A stretch of DNA of 64,000 bases from Neckera pumila (taxonomy: Eukaryota; Streptophyta; Bryopsida; Hypnales; Neckeraceae), in assembly GCA_963969595.1 (NCBI GenBank), contig OZ018414.1, positions 21,311,660 to 21,375,659 on the forward strand. The letters are read 5' to 3'. Position 1 is the first letter of the stretch; the number at the start of each line of letters is the position of its first letter. Shown here piece after piece: positions 44,491 through 55,875 of the stretch. A program made the position numbers and the translations under genes. The notes under the pieces were generated by a model, which made no database searches, was not told the origin of the DNA, and saw nothing but the letters and a program-made list of their open reading frames with translations.

Positions 44491-45400
44491 TCCCTAAATG
44501 TCCAAACACTGCTTCTTGGCAACATAGCGATTTTGGGCAGCTCACAATAAATGGACTTTTTAATTTTTTTTCTTTGAAATTTTTACACAACATTTTCCTG
44601 AGGAGTAGCTTTAAGATCCAATAATTTTCATAACTTTTGACTGCATGGTTAAAAAGTTATTATATGATATGCAATTTTCAGTGCTTGGCGAGCAGCTCAA
44701 AAAATTCTTAAAAAATCATTTTTTAAGAAAATTAAAATTAAAAAATGATTCTCTAGATTTATATATACAAGGAAGGATTTGAATCATTGCATTTTGATGA
44801 ATGAGATGAAAATTATGAATAGTTTAGTTTGTGGATAGTTATGAAATCTCTACTCTAAAAAAATAAACTTTGAAGTCCTTTATTTAACTCAATTTTCAAT
44901 ATTTTTGAAGAAAAACAAAAACATTGGGTGTAGATTGTTTATTACAACATTACAACCATTGGGATTAGCATTTTTTGAATTCCATAATTAAGTTCTTAAC
45001 AATTTAGTGTTTTGAATCATTCTCTACTTCTTTCTACTTACTATTTTTTTCTTGTATGTTGTACAATTCCAAATGATTATAAATTTTTCAAGCATATAGC
45101 CAAATTGACTTCAAAAATGAATCCTAAAAGTAACCACCATTTGGACATTTTTTCATACAAAAGTGACCTTGTAAAGTGCAGCTGTCCAGATTTTCCTCAA
45201 TTCAAACACTAATATCTTGCAATCTGCACGGTGGAAAATTCTGAACTTTTTTCCACCTCTTCTCAAACTAGTGCACTACAAGATCTTATGGTTACCTGTG
45301 TCCAAAAAATGTTCTTTCTCTAAAATTTGGTATTTGTTCTAGAAATGGCAGTTTTGGAGCGTTTTTGGTGAAAACATAGTCAAATCCATTTAGGGGTTAA
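44487..45400 (+). mobile_element. Family B TTAA element, adjacent copy (914 bp)
   Basis: The left end is TTAA-TCCCTAAATGTCCAAACAC. The right end is AATCCATTTAGGGG-TTAA. Its left TTAA (44487-44490) is also the right TTAA of the preceding B element. Same orientation and module order. Confidence 0.82.
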
Positions 45401-45516
45401 AGATCTAACACAAGAATCTTCAAAATATCAGTGGATCAAAAAATGCATTTTTATGTGCTTGAAATGTATTTGTGTTCATTTTTTGTTTAAAATTTGAACA
45501 CCTAGTCCTTTAGGGG

Positions 45517-46167
45517 TTAAACCCTAAATGTTCAAAATAGGCCCTCCCTTAAAAATCACTTCTAAGCTCCCATTTTTGAAAACAAAGTGTAATATTTCTT
45601 AGAATCATACAAATTTTGAGATATCTTCAATCAAAGTTTAGTATATGAAAATAAAACAATTTTTTTTTAGACAAAATGATTTCAGGGGCTCATATTTCAA
45701 ATTTTCTCCAAAGTTAAGTTTGCTATTTTAGACCAAATACAATTATGAATAGCTAAGAATATGCATGCAAATTTTCACAAGGATTAGAGCAATGGAAGAT
45801 TATATTGAAAGACTTGACCATGTAAGGGATATTGGGAAAACAAAAAAATTCCTTGACCATGTCTATTCACTATATGCTTCAACCAACTAGTCCCTTGTTC
45901 ATTTCTACTCCCATGAATTTTTTTCTTGAGTTGGCCTTTGAATGGCTAGGTTTCTCTCTCAAGACAATCCGCAGTGAGTATTATTGGAGTATTTCGACAT
46001 TGAAAAATTACTCGAGGTGAGATTTTTGTGCAAATAAAAATTAATTTTGGGGTATCCATGCAATCCTTATTATTGGGTAGCAACCATAAAATGGTCGGTT
46101 GGGCATTTATGGTTTACAACCAACTTATTTGTCTAGATTTGGGCTATTCAAACGTTTTGGGGGTTAA
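45517..46167. mobile_element. TTAA-flanked MITE, family D (651 bp)
   Basis: The left end is TTAA-ACCCTAAATGTTCAAAATAGGCC. The right end, reverse complemented, is TTAA-CCCCCAAAACGTTTGAATAGCCC. The inverted repeats are diverged but extend past 20 bp. Its left TTAA is shared with the end of the family G element. No other copy is in the window. Confidence 0.7.
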
Positions 46168-46190
46168 AGTGGTGATTTCGGATGCTCTAA

Positions 46191-46473
46191 GGAAATTGCA
46201 CCTAATTTTGAGTGCTTTCTAAAACCAACGGCTACAGATTCTTGTCTAAAACATACTCCCAACATTCATGAGAGTCTAGGCTTAGTTTAAAAAAACACTA
46301 TTTTCAACACTTTAAAAATTTATAGTTTATTCATTTAGTGTCCAAAAATGCATTCAAAGATAATCTAGAATCTCCTTTGGACCAACAATAAGACCCCACA
46401 AAAGTTTTTCAATATAAAAATGGGAATCATTCTCAATTGCTTAATTATTTGTATGATTCTCTGTGTAGTTACC
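46191..46473 (-). mobile_element. PIF/Harbinger-like MITE K, copy 2 (283 bp)
   Basis: The left end is GGAAATTGCACCTAATTTTG and the right end is GTGTAGTTACC. The flanks are TAA (46188-46190) and TTA (46474-46476). In reverse complement the interior (ttttgtggggtcttattg, gaataaactataaattt) follows copy 1 at 42821-43102. The TTA on its right is also the left duplication of the next MITE. Confidence 0.75.
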
Positions 46474-46476
46474 TTA

Positions 46477-46870
46477 GAGCATTGCCATCCATTCACTGCC
46501 AAGCTCTCGGGCCGGGGTTTGGGCGGGGCCGGGAAGAAAAAGCGAGCCACACATTCACGGGGAAGGGACAAAAGAAGACCGGTCACTCCAAAATGAGCTC
46601 TCCAAACACTAGCTCCTTGTCCTCGCTTCACTTTGACTTGGGCCTTGATCTTGTCGGCTTTGTTGGTTAGTGGGCTATTTCTTAATTTTTTTAATCAACT
46701 AGCATTTTGGTTGGCTCTTAGTTATGACAAGCCATTAATGCATGAGTTTGTCTTGTTTTGGCATCCCACTTCCCCGTAAATGGGTGGCGCATAGAAGCGG
46801 CTCGGAAGGAGCCAGGCCTTGGCCACCCCATTCCCCGAGCCGTGTTTGCGGGGAATGGGTGGCGATGCTC
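46477..46870. mobile_element. PIF/Harbinger-like MITE with GAGCAT ends (394 bp)
   Basis: The ends are GAGCATTGCCATCCATTC and GAATGGGTGGCGATGCTC. It is flanked by TTA on both sides (46474-46476 and 46871-46873). The GC-rich arms include gggcggggccggg and cggggaatgggtggcg. Nearly the same length as 60525-60921, which shares the GAGCAT terminus and TWA duplication. Confidence 0.83.
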
Positions 46871-47026
46871 TTACTATGTACTGCTTGCATGAGATACATG
46901 CCTGGATACATGTGAGTCTTAATGTGGATGGAAAGCCTAACCACCTACTTAGCTACAGCTTTGCAAAAAGGGATAAGAATATCAGGAGTCAAGGTTGGCC
47001 ATTAATTGGGTTTCTTCAATATTAAT

Positions 47027-47256
47027 TTAACCCTTCAAAAACGGGCTAGTGACTATGGAAATCATCCCTATTGGTTCCTTGTAAATCAGTGGTTTAAAAA
47101 AAAATCCAAAAGCACTCATTGGAAGTCAAACTACTCTACAAGATTTTCTCTTTCACATAAAATTCCAAGGATGAATTGTTGCACTCTTGTCTTACATCGA
47201 AGAGTTTTTTGCCATTCATCGGCCAAAAAATGGCCGCACCGTCCTTTAAGGGTTAA
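47027..47256 (+). mobile_element. TTAA-flanked MITE, family C (230 bp)
   Basis: The left end is TTAA-CCCTTCAAAAACGGGC. The right end is CGTCCTTTAAGGG-TTAA. The interior matches 3671-3903. The right arm contains a small inverted pair, ggccaaaaaatggcc. Confidence 0.78.
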
Positions 47257-47371
47257 GTAGTTTTTATATTGATTGAATCAAGGCAACAAATTTCATAAAG
47301 TTAAGTTAATCCCTCTCCTAGCTAATAAGCCGCATGAGAAACGTAGAAGAATTAAAGAAGACATAACTTAT

Positions 47372-47605
47372 TTAACCCTATGACATCGCTGTAGATACTA
47401 CATATTTGACGGATGATAGAGAATACTTCTATATAAGACAAGAGTGCAAATGTTCATTCTTGAAATTTTATGGAGAAAGTAGGGAGGCTTTACAGAGTAG
47501 TTGACCTCTAATAAATGCTCTTGGATTTTCTTAAAGCAATGGATTCACACTATACCAAAAAAAAGAATGATATTCACGGTGACTAACTTGGCATTCTAGG
47601 ATTAA
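47372..47605 (-). mobile_element. TTAA-flanked MITE, family C (234 bp)
   Basis: The left end is TTAA-CCCTATGACATCGCTG. The right end is GGCATTCTAGGA-TTAA. Reverse orientation to 47027-47256 (aagacaagagtgcaa, gctcttggattttcttaaa). Only eight bases separate its right TTAA from the next element. Confidence 0.75.
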
Positions 47606-47613
47606 TGGAACAA

Positions 47614-49095
47614 TTAACCCCTAAAAGCCCATTGTCCCTATGGGGGACATTTGGGATTCGAGCAAGTACCTATGGGCTGAATTTTTGTCATGATTTTCTG
47701 AAACTTTTTTGGAAGATAGAAAAACTGCTAAGCTTTGTAGGAATATTATTTTTTTTCAATCGGTGCCCGAGAAAAAAAGTTATGCACAAATAAGCTCAAA
47801 ATAGGTAACGAGGGGCAGCAAAAAAAATTTGCAATTTTATTTATTTACTAGTGATTTAGTGCTTGCTTTGCTATGCATTAAATATATTACTTTCATCATT
47901 TTTTCATGTGATAGAAAATAGATAAACAAAGTATGTATAATCTTTAAATGAAATTATTGACATCCTCATACAATATTCTTTGAAAAAATTTATTTAGTGC
48001 AATATAAAGTAATTGAAGAAAATCTTTATGTTATAATTTTTATAAAATAACCTTTGCAAAGATGAAAACATTGCAATAAGAATAAATTAATCAAGTGAAC
48101 AATGTAAGTAGAATCTTCACATTTGAATATGTAGAGCAACGCTAGCAGTTGGTGCTTCTCTATTCTTTAATATCACATTTTAAAAAGACATGGAATTTAT
48201 CTATAGTTTTGTTGTCTGAAAAGTTTCTTTGAAATTTTTTTAGAAATATCCATTTGATTTTCAAATATTTCATGAAAAGAATACACAATATATAGTAGAA
48301 AGTATCCTATGGCTAGTATAAAAGCAATTGAATTTCTATAATATTATTCAAAATTGAATTGTAATATTATAGAGGTCGTTGTGATTTTAGTAGTAGGATT
48401 TATTTATTTTTATTTTATTTTTCTTATAGATTATATTGTTGCCTATCTACAAAGCTTTGATTCATTTCATTTGGATTTTTTATGAGAAAATTATAGACAA
48501 TCTTGTTTTTCGGACACTTAGAGCATCTTCCTAAAAAAAATAACTTGTAGGATTCATTTCTAAATGCAATATTAACAATTTTCACAAAAAAAAGTTCCAC
48601 AAGGTTTAGTTTTTTTGCTAGAACAATCTCACTATTGGAATTAGTGCTTTTTAATTCCATATAAAAAATATTAATATCTTAGATTTTCCTTCTATTTTGT
48701 ACCTACTTCTACTTAACAATTTTTTTCGTATTGAAAATTAACATTTTCTGAATTTTTTCCCCCCTAGATTCTCAACTCAATTTTCTACTATAAAGATTTA
48801 AAGCTCAAAACTCTATTGTGCAAAGAATTTATGTTCAAATGTTCAAAATCATAAAACCTAGTCGCATAATGTGCTGAAAAACTTGTTTTTTTCACTTTAA
48901 ATACAAATATCTTGCAATCTATGTGGTAAAAAATTTTGAAATTTTTTCCCACACATTCTCATATTAGTTAGGTATAAGATCCTATGGTTAGATGTGCAAG
49001 AAAAACATTTTTCAGTTTTTTTTACTCTTCGCTATAAAAATGATAGATTTGGGTGTTTTTTGGCAGAAAAAAGGCATTGGGCCTTTAGGAGTTAA
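47614..49095 (-). mobile_element. Family A TTAA element with a 550-bp insertion
   Basis: The left end is TTAA-CCCCTAAAAGCCCATTG. The right end is GGGCCTTTAGGAG-TTAA. Reverse family A text (gagcaagtacctatgggct, cggtgcccgagaaaaaaag) stops at gcaattttatttattta. It resumes at about 48398 with the ttatagattatattgttgcc phrase. Net length is about 923 bp. Confidence 0.8.
47848..48397. mobile_element. 550-bp insertion with ATTTATTTA duplication
   Basis: It is flanked by atttattta at 47839-47847 and at 48398-48406. The ends ctagtgatttag and ttttagtagtagg are weakly inverted. A low-complexity target makes the duplication less certain. The 8- to 9-bp size would suit hAT or Mutator-type transposition. 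No other copy is recognised. Confidence 0.5.
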
Positions 49096-50004
49096 GTTGG
49101 TATTTCGTTTCTTTGATTTTTCATGGCACCCTCGCTTTTACCAAAGAAGAAAAAACATAATTATCCACACTCTTTAATACATGCACCTATGGTAGCCACA
49201 TATTACAATTCTACAAAATGTGATTGGAATTTGTATGAAGGAATAATGTGTTAGAAGAAAAGGCGTGCTTCAGTAAATGTAGAGAATCTTTGTTCAAAAG
49301 TCAAGAGATATTCACTTTATAAGTTGATCTTAGTAGTACACCAATAATTAATAGTAGGGTCATTCAAAAATTAAATACATAAGGTAGAGCCACCCATAAC
49401 CGATCAATTAAGGAATTCCAACATGATCTAGAGTAGTGAAGGCAAAACAAATAATTTTCAGAGGTACATCAATAGAAATGACAAGGGTTGTAAAATTTTT
49501 GGTAGTTTTATCGCTTGAACTGAAATTACTAGGAATTTTGGGACGCAAAAGTGCTCCAACCCCATGGCCAATGTCTACACTCTTCTAATTCCAATTATTT
49601 TAATAACTTTTTTCCTAATCATTATTTCCTACTTTCTTTCTCACAAATTGGAACATGTATAATGTATTTATTAGTTTCAACCTTGAAAAGGAAAAAAAAC
49701 ACATTCTAAACGTGATAATTAATATGTGCACCTATAGGTCGGGAATGGGTCACTGGTCAGGAATGGATGGCTCTACCTTACATATGCTGAAAAGAAGACA
49801 AAGAACATTCACAATGCATAGGACATTTATTCAATTAATTCTCCAAAGGCTCCTTTATTGATTTTTACTATGCTTCCTTTGTCATTTATGCTTGTATTTA
49901 GGTGTTGATAGTGGATGCTCATACCTTAGCCCTAAGGCCACCTTGAATAAGGATTTTGTTAGTGAACCTACTAGCTAAGTCACATAGACCTAACAAGATT
50001 CATT
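49096..50004. other. Spacer, nothing recognised
   Basis: About 900 bp of AT-rich DNA. Short frames only (for example 49655-49861), with no recognisable domain. Confidence 0.5.
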
Positions 50005-51165
50005 TTTACCCTATGAGGACACAAATGTCAAAGAATGGCTAGTCGATGACCTAAATCCTTCTATTTAACCTCTAAAAGCCCATTGTCCCTTTGGAGGACA
50101 AATAGAATTTTGGACAAATTGTACCTACAGGCTAAATTTTTGTTGTGATTTCCGAAACTTTTTTTGAAGATTAAAAAACTGCTAAGCTTTGTGGGAATAC
50201 TAATTTTTTTTCAATTAGTGCCTGAGAAAAAGTTATGTCCAAATAAGCTCAAAACAGGGGACGAAGGTCGAGGGCAGCAAAAAAAATTGCAAATTTTTTT
50301 AATTTCTTTTTTAATTTTTTTCTCTTATAGATTATATTTTTGTCTATTTTGAAAGCTTTAATTCATTTCATTTGGATTTTTTTTGAGAAAGTTATGGACA
50401 ATCTTGTTTTTCGGGCACTTAGAGCATCTTTCTGAAAAAATAAACTTGTAGGATTCATTTTTGAATGCAATTTTTAAAAAATTTCAAAAAAGAAATTTTT
50501 TCAAGGTTTAGTTTTTTTATTAGAACAATCTCACCGTTGGGATTAGTGCTTTTTAATTCCATATAAAAATATTAATATCTTATATTTTCTTTGTACTTTG
50601 TATCTATTTCTATTTTTTTTTTAAATTAATAATGAAAATTAATTAATTAATTTTTTTTTTCCCCAAGATTCTCAACTCAATTTTCTACTATAAAAATTCA
50701 AAGCTAAAAACTCTATAGTGCAAAAAATTTAAGTAGAAAATGTTCAAAGTCATAAAATCTAGTCCCACAATGTGCTAAAAAATATGTCTTTTTCACTTTA
50801 AACACAATATTTTGCAATCTATGCGGTTAGAAATTTTGATATTTATTCCACATATTCTCATGCTAATTAGGTGTAAGATCCTATGGTTAGATGTGCAACA
50901 AAAACATTTTTCAATTTTTTTTACTCTTTGCTATAAAAATGGTAGTTTTGGATGTTTTTTGGCAGAAAAAAGACATTGGGCCTTTAGGGGTTAAAATGAA
51001 GGTGCAAATGTTCATTTTTGGAATTTTGTATATAAAGGAGAGGTCTTATACAGTAGTTTGATCTCAAATGAGTGCTTTTGATGTTTTTTTAAAGAAATAA
51101 TTGACAAGATATCAAAACAAATGATTTTCACAATGACCAGTCCATCATTTCAAGGCTAATCTTAA
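50005..51165 (-). mobile_element. Family C element split by a family A element
   Basis: The outer left end is TTAC-CCTATGAGGACACAAATG, as in 47372 (CCTATGACATCGC). The text breaks at cttctat-TTAA and resumes at TTAA-aatgaaggtgcaaatgttc, then follows family C to aaggctaatct-TAAA. Net length is about 235 bp, the family size. Confidence 0.72.
50065..50994 (-). mobile_element. Family A TTAA element inside a family C element (930 bp)
   Basis: The left end is TTAA-CCTCTAAAAGCCCATTG. The right end is TTGGGCCTTTAGGGG-TTAA. Full-length reverse copy, closely similar to 47614-49095 throughout (both read taaaagcccattgtccct and aaaacatttttca). Confidence 0.85.
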
Positions 51166-51403
51166 AAGAATACTATGAAGAAAGAGTTTGCTAATAGTTT
51201 TACTACACAAAGGTATCCTATATATTAAAATAAACAACACTTATTTATCAAAGTCACACTACATATAATGTTCCTAAATCAGTGCGTGCTAAATAATTAC
51301 CATAGTATACTAATATCTATAGTTCTTTGATTTTTTTAAATGAAATTGACTCTAATTCTGCACCTTCATGTCAGTTCATCTCAAATTTAAAGTACCTTCT
51401 CAT

Positions 51404-51812
51404 TTAACCCTTTAACGTCTGAGAATTGGCTACGGTTTCTGATACTACGGAGCACAATATATTTTGTCTGACAATAGTTTAAAGCCTAACATTGCACAAT
51501 TGCAATTGATTACTATTGATTATTGTTTGTATCCTAAACCAACTGAATAGTATGTATATCCACAATGTTGTGCTTTTGCCCCGCATCCCAACAATGTCCA
51601 CAATAATGAAGAAGATTTTGGGCCTCCAAACGAGCAAGCCATCCATTCATAGTTGTCCAACTCACACCGTACTCCCCCCAAAAGAATAAGCTTATTGTAT
51701 AATTAATGAGAAGTAAAAAAAAATAGACAGTGAATCCCATTAAGGCTAGACAGACAATATTGTATTAAACACCGTAGGCCATTTCTGGCTTCAGTGGGCA
51801 TTTAAGGGTTAA
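51404..51812. mobile_element. TTAA-flanked MITE, family E (409 bp)
   Basis: The left end is TTAA-CCCTTTAACGTCTGAG. The right end is GTGGGCATTTAAGGG-TTAA. The inverted match is imperfect beyond CCCTT. The interior does not resemble A, B or C. A single copy is seen. Confidence 0.6.
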
Positions 51813-52502
51813 TGCTAGGAGAAGTAGCATTATCAAAACGAATCTAGTGCAAATATGTGTGTCAGTTAATCAAAAGAATTCCTAACACTCTTATTGGTAA
51901 CAACAAGACTAAGAATAGTACCAGGATTGCAATTCGACATGGACCAATGACAAATAATTCTAGTTCAAAATGAATAAAGTGTTTGTTGTTGGAGTGACGA
52001 GACCACAATGATTAGACCATGCAATAATTTGTCCTAATATTGGATCTGACACTACACAAAAGAGTGAAATTAGGTTGCCCTTCTCAATTAGGTTGTCTTA
52101 CTTGAGATAAACTACCTCATGGATCAATGCTTGTTCCACATGGAGGTGCATGCCGCTCTCTAAACCAAGTCTTGAATTGGTGCACAAATCTAAGATATAC
52201 ACATGGCTCTGAATTGATTGCTTCATTGTACAAAAGCAGTGAATATTTCTGTAGTGTAGACTGTCGAGAAATTAGAGTGGGGCAACCTAATTTCACTATT
52301 TTGTGTAATTTATCAAAATTACAATGTTTTGAATTGTTGCAAAATGATATAATATTATTGCATTGTACCAATCTCCAAAAAATAAAATTTTGTGGTGTCT
52401 TTGATTTTCTATGTAATGCTAATCCCCTCCTCCCCCTCCCTCTCTATTAGGACAAATCAATGTATGAGCTTACAAATTTGCACTTTGTTTTGCACATGCA
52501 TG
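51813..52502. other. Spacer with a 107-codon unassigned frame
   Basis: A plus frame at 52127-52450 reads with a loose leucine rhythm near its end (LSKLQCFELLQND, then TNLQKIKFCG) that faintly recalls leucine-rich repeats. It is closed by a stop just upstream of its first Met. I do not call it a gene. Confidence 0.3.
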
Positions 52503-52747
52503 GGACGGCCGGGGTGAATTGAACCCCTTGCTTGTTCCCTCGAAGTCATTTCAAGAGGGCATGTAAAATAAGAACCGCCCTATTTTGTGCTTATTTGATT
52601 TGTCTTCTACACCTCTCATAGCTAATTTGGGCCGTTTGATTGCAAACATGAATTCAAATTTGCAAATTTTATCATGCGTGGCAAATAACAAATTTCCATA
52701 TTTTTCCTCGGGGACGAGCAAGCAAGGGGGATGGTTCACCCCGGCCC
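52503..52747. mobile_element. GC-rich-ended MITE with about 40-bp inverted repeats (245 bp)
   Basis: Long inverted ends share gacggccggggtgaa/ttcaccccggcc and the inner words cttgcttgttccc/ggacgagcaagcaaggg. It is flanked by ATG at 52500-52502 and 52748-52750, a possible 3-bp duplication. The middle is AT-rich and holds an inner inverted pair, gcaaacatgaattcaaatttgc. Class uncertain. Single copy here. Confidence 0.75.
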
Positions 52748-52750
52748 ATG

Positions 52751-54570
52751 GAACCTACATAGCAATTGTTAGAAGCTACCAAGGGTCCAAGACCTGGGAC
52801 CATTGAGGAAGGACCGATGAGGAAAGACATGCAAGGACTACCGTCGTCGATGGAAGCTTGGTTCCAAAGTCCAAACTGAACTGGTCCAATGCACCGTACC
52901 GTAACTCCATGGTCCCTAATTGATTTGTTTTGTCTAACCTGCAATGCACTCATCAGTTGACACGTTGACAAACAAGGGAGCGACAACCAATGCCAATCAT
53001 AAGGTGGGCACACCCAAAAGCGCCACAAATTGGGCTGTGGGTAATTTGAAGTCTGAGTAGTGAAATTTTGATACAGGAAAGTGAAGAAGACTATCGATAA
53101 GGAAGAAATGCACAATGAATTCTCTGATTCCGGCAATTATAAGACCACAATAGGGATATGAAGTTCTGGCAGTAGAGTGCTTAAAAGAGCTCATAGGCTG
53201 CATTGAAAGAATCGATCAGATGCAGAAGAGCGCCCTGCCAAGCTGGGGGAAGGAAACAAGAAGCATCTGTAATTGTTTTATTTTAATGAGAAAAATATAG
53301 AAGATTATAAACAGACAAGCGGTTGCAGAGTTTGTCAGAGACATGAAGTGGCACGTCATGTGAGTTGAGTAGCGTGTGAAGAGCGCCAAAACCGCCATTG
53401 GTAATTTGAAAACTAGCAAAGAAAATCCCCTGCAAATCTTCCTTCAAATCCGTTGAATGTCCCTGACGCAACCTGTAACTTCAGGCAGCAGGAGAACAGC
53501 CGTTGAAGAAACGGGCAATTTGAAGCTAGTCGAGGGATCCAAGGTCAAAAATTTGAACCGGTGCTTGCTCATTTCAACTTGCCGCGCATTAAGGGTGATA
53601 CAGAAGGAGTTCGACACGGTGAACTATAAACCCTTCACTCGACTAAGCGGAACTCATTTTCAGAGCGGCATTCTTAGTCATGGAAGACTGTCGTTCCCGT
53701 CGTGGCGGCAAGTTTTGCTTGCAATCTCTTGAGGGCATCGATATGTTTGCAAGTGTATGCTTGGACTGTGCAATTGCTCCTTTGCTTGTTTATGTTGTTT
53801 CTTGAAGTGCTGAACTTAGGGTTTCATTACCTCTTTGCCGCTGCAGCAATCAAAATGCTGCCAAGTGGGTCCTCCGTCATCATGAGTGCGCAGTTGGATG
53901 CCTTCCATCGGCGAGGAAGGTTTGCAGTTCGAGTTCTCCGCATTGCGTGCGACCTGAAGGTTCTGTTCTCCCGGCTTCAAGGCTTGTCCCTCCTCTCCGT
54001 CTTCCAATATTGTTAAGCACTGTGTACTTTGCTAGGTGGTTGCGCACTCCTCACGCTTGCTACTGCCGTGATTTTGCAGTGTGGTGAAGATGAAGTTCGA
54101 GATACGATGGAGGTGGCATGGTTGGCAACAACACTTCCGTAATGCACAGGCCTTCTCAAGTTCTAAAGTGCAGGTAGATGTCCCGCTCAAACAACTCGTT
54201 TACTCACTCTTCTAATTTTAGGATGCCAGAAGTTTGGCCGTACTTTTCTTTCCGATTTCACCTTTGTGAGATGTTGTTCATTGACTGCGAACACCACATA
54301 CCACGAATTGGGTCAGTGATACTAATCAGGCAATTCATAATGCTGAATTACCTAGTTGCGGACCCTACTTAAATTACGAGGTTCTATGGAGTATCGTCAT
54401 ACTGCTCTAACTAATACTAAGCTCCTTGGACTCCATGTACTCCACCCTGTTCTGCATGATCTCGGCCTTCCACCTGTGATCAAGATGGGTCTTCAAAGCA
54501 TGTGCACATCGAAGCCTTTCGTCCAAGTACTATGCATATTCATATTAAAGGCGTGCTAATGTTTTATTTG
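52751..54570. other. GC-moderate region upstream of the P450 fragment
   Basis: Composition is more gene-like than the surroundings. Several frames are open (52672-53136 minus; 53457-53732, 53702-54016, 54178-54372 and 54356-54559 plus). None carries a motif I recognise. Some could be decayed 5' exons of the P450, but the expected proline-rich hinge and C-helix motifs are not visible. Confidence 0.3.
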
Positions 54571-55169
54571 ATAGCAGGCCATGAGACCTCTTCATCCCTC
54601 CTCACTTGGATTATCATGTATCTTGCCAACAATCCTAATGTTTGGACTGCCTTGCAGGTAGCTGATTCCTATACACTTCTCAATAAGGTCGCTTGTTAAT
54701 ATCTTACCTTCAGTGTTGTTCGTAGTCCGCCCCACGACATGGGAGTATGTCCATAGAGATAGGTGTGTTCACGTTGAGCATGCCCTAGAGTGTACATGAG
54801 ATTGACTGTAACTAGGTAGATATGATGCTGCCTTCACATAAATGTATCATTTTCCCAGTTGTGGCCAGATTTCTTTTGGTTTAGACTCGTTGTTTATTGA
54901 CTGTAACAGCTTATCTCTTAGCATCAAACATCTTTAATAAGTCAAACACACATATGCATCCTCACATGTTATGAACGTCTAGGCAGACTAAACTTGAGGT
55001 CCTGCTGACACCATCTTCATTCAAAAAATTCAAGTCAAATGTACCGAAGTATGCAACGCTGAGTTTCCAGTGTTGTGATGCTACAGGCCACAGATCGCGT
55101 GTTTGAAGAAATGGATAAGCTGATGGCTCAGAGGAGAACAAATCACAACTCTGGTGCAAATGATGTACT
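54571..55169 (+). pseudogene. Cytochrome P450 fragment, I-helix exons
   Basis: The first piece (54571-54657) encodes 29 residues with IAGHETSSSLLTW, the oxygen-activating I-helix motif (A/G)-G-x-(D/E)-T-(T/S), then NPNVWTALQ. It ends cttgcag-GTAGCT, a good donor. After a 429-bp intron ending gctacag, the second piece (55087-55169) reads ATDRVFEEMDKLM, which matches the segment that follows the I-helix in P450s, and ends at a GTAAGC donor. I find no K-helix E-x-x-R, PERF or heme-binding F-x-x-G-x-R-x-C-x-G in the next kilobase. A transposase relic lies from 55876. I read this as a truncated gene fragment; an intact gene with long introns is the alternative. Confidence 0.68.
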
Positions 55170-55875
55170 GTAAGCTTTGTAATCATCTGAAGTGGCCAAA
55201 ACCGGTTGTTCATGCGCGTTGCTGTCCAGTTTATTTCAGTTTGATTCGTGGTATGTGGTTCTCAGTCAATGAACAAACTGTCTCGATGTTGTTCCCTTAG
55301 AACTTATGTTTGGATGATATCTCTATCTTAAAAAGGTAGAGAATTTCATAACATCTTCTTGTACATAGTTCATTGATGTTATGAAATTTCCTTTCTTCAG
55401 ATTCGGAACACTAGTTCATTATTTTGCCCACGTTTACTTCTACACACAGTCATTGCAATAAGTAACATCTCCGGAGGAGCAGTACAGGACCAAGAAGGTG
55501 AGAAGTTAAAGTGATACTAGAAGGGAAGATCGTGAACTAGACTGCAAAGCGGACAAACTGATCTGAAGCCAGAAGGGAAGGTCGACTACGAAAGTTAGAA
55601 GCTAAAGAAAAGCTAGAATAGAGAGTCAGTTCAGAAGCACCCTCGAATTTCAGACAACTTATTTGTCTATTGTAGGTATTTGTACTAAACTTCCATTGTA
55701 TTCATATATGTTTGTATGTTAGTTTTGTACATAATATTTGAACTTTGAAATTTCTTTAGTCCAGTATGCTGTCTTCTAGAGCATGTGTGCTAGCTGTACA
55801 AAATTTGATACTATCTTCTAGCAGTAGCTCTAGTTGTTAAGTACAAAATTCTATAAGTCCTTAAATATTTGATAA
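55170..55875. other. Spacer between P450 fragment and transposase relic
   Basis: No heme-binding exon and no recognisable transposon end were found here. Short repeated words agaagggaag and gaagctaaag/gaagttaaag occur at 55500-55620. Confidence 0.4.

Larger units (their letters stand above)
43318..45520 (-). mobile_element. Family G element, truncated, carrying two tandem B elements
   Basis: The text at 43318-43549 and 45401-45520 is family G in reverse relative to 16608-17177 (shared: atttgcaaaa, cacagtacaaatgt; then aagaatcttcaaaatatc, aaaatgcatttttatg). It ends TAGTCCTTTAGGGG-TTAA. The split falls at a TTAA in atgttaaaga as judged from 16608-17177, now filled by two family B elements. The far end is missing. 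Confidence 0.6.

Noticed and set aside
52127..52450. 107-codon frame with a leucine-rich-repeat-like rhythm
   Set aside because: Only one or two weak repeats, no flanking exons, and a stop just upstream of its Met.
52672..53136. 154-codon minus frame
   Set aside because: It runs into the inverted arm of the GC-rich MITE and shows no recognisable motif.
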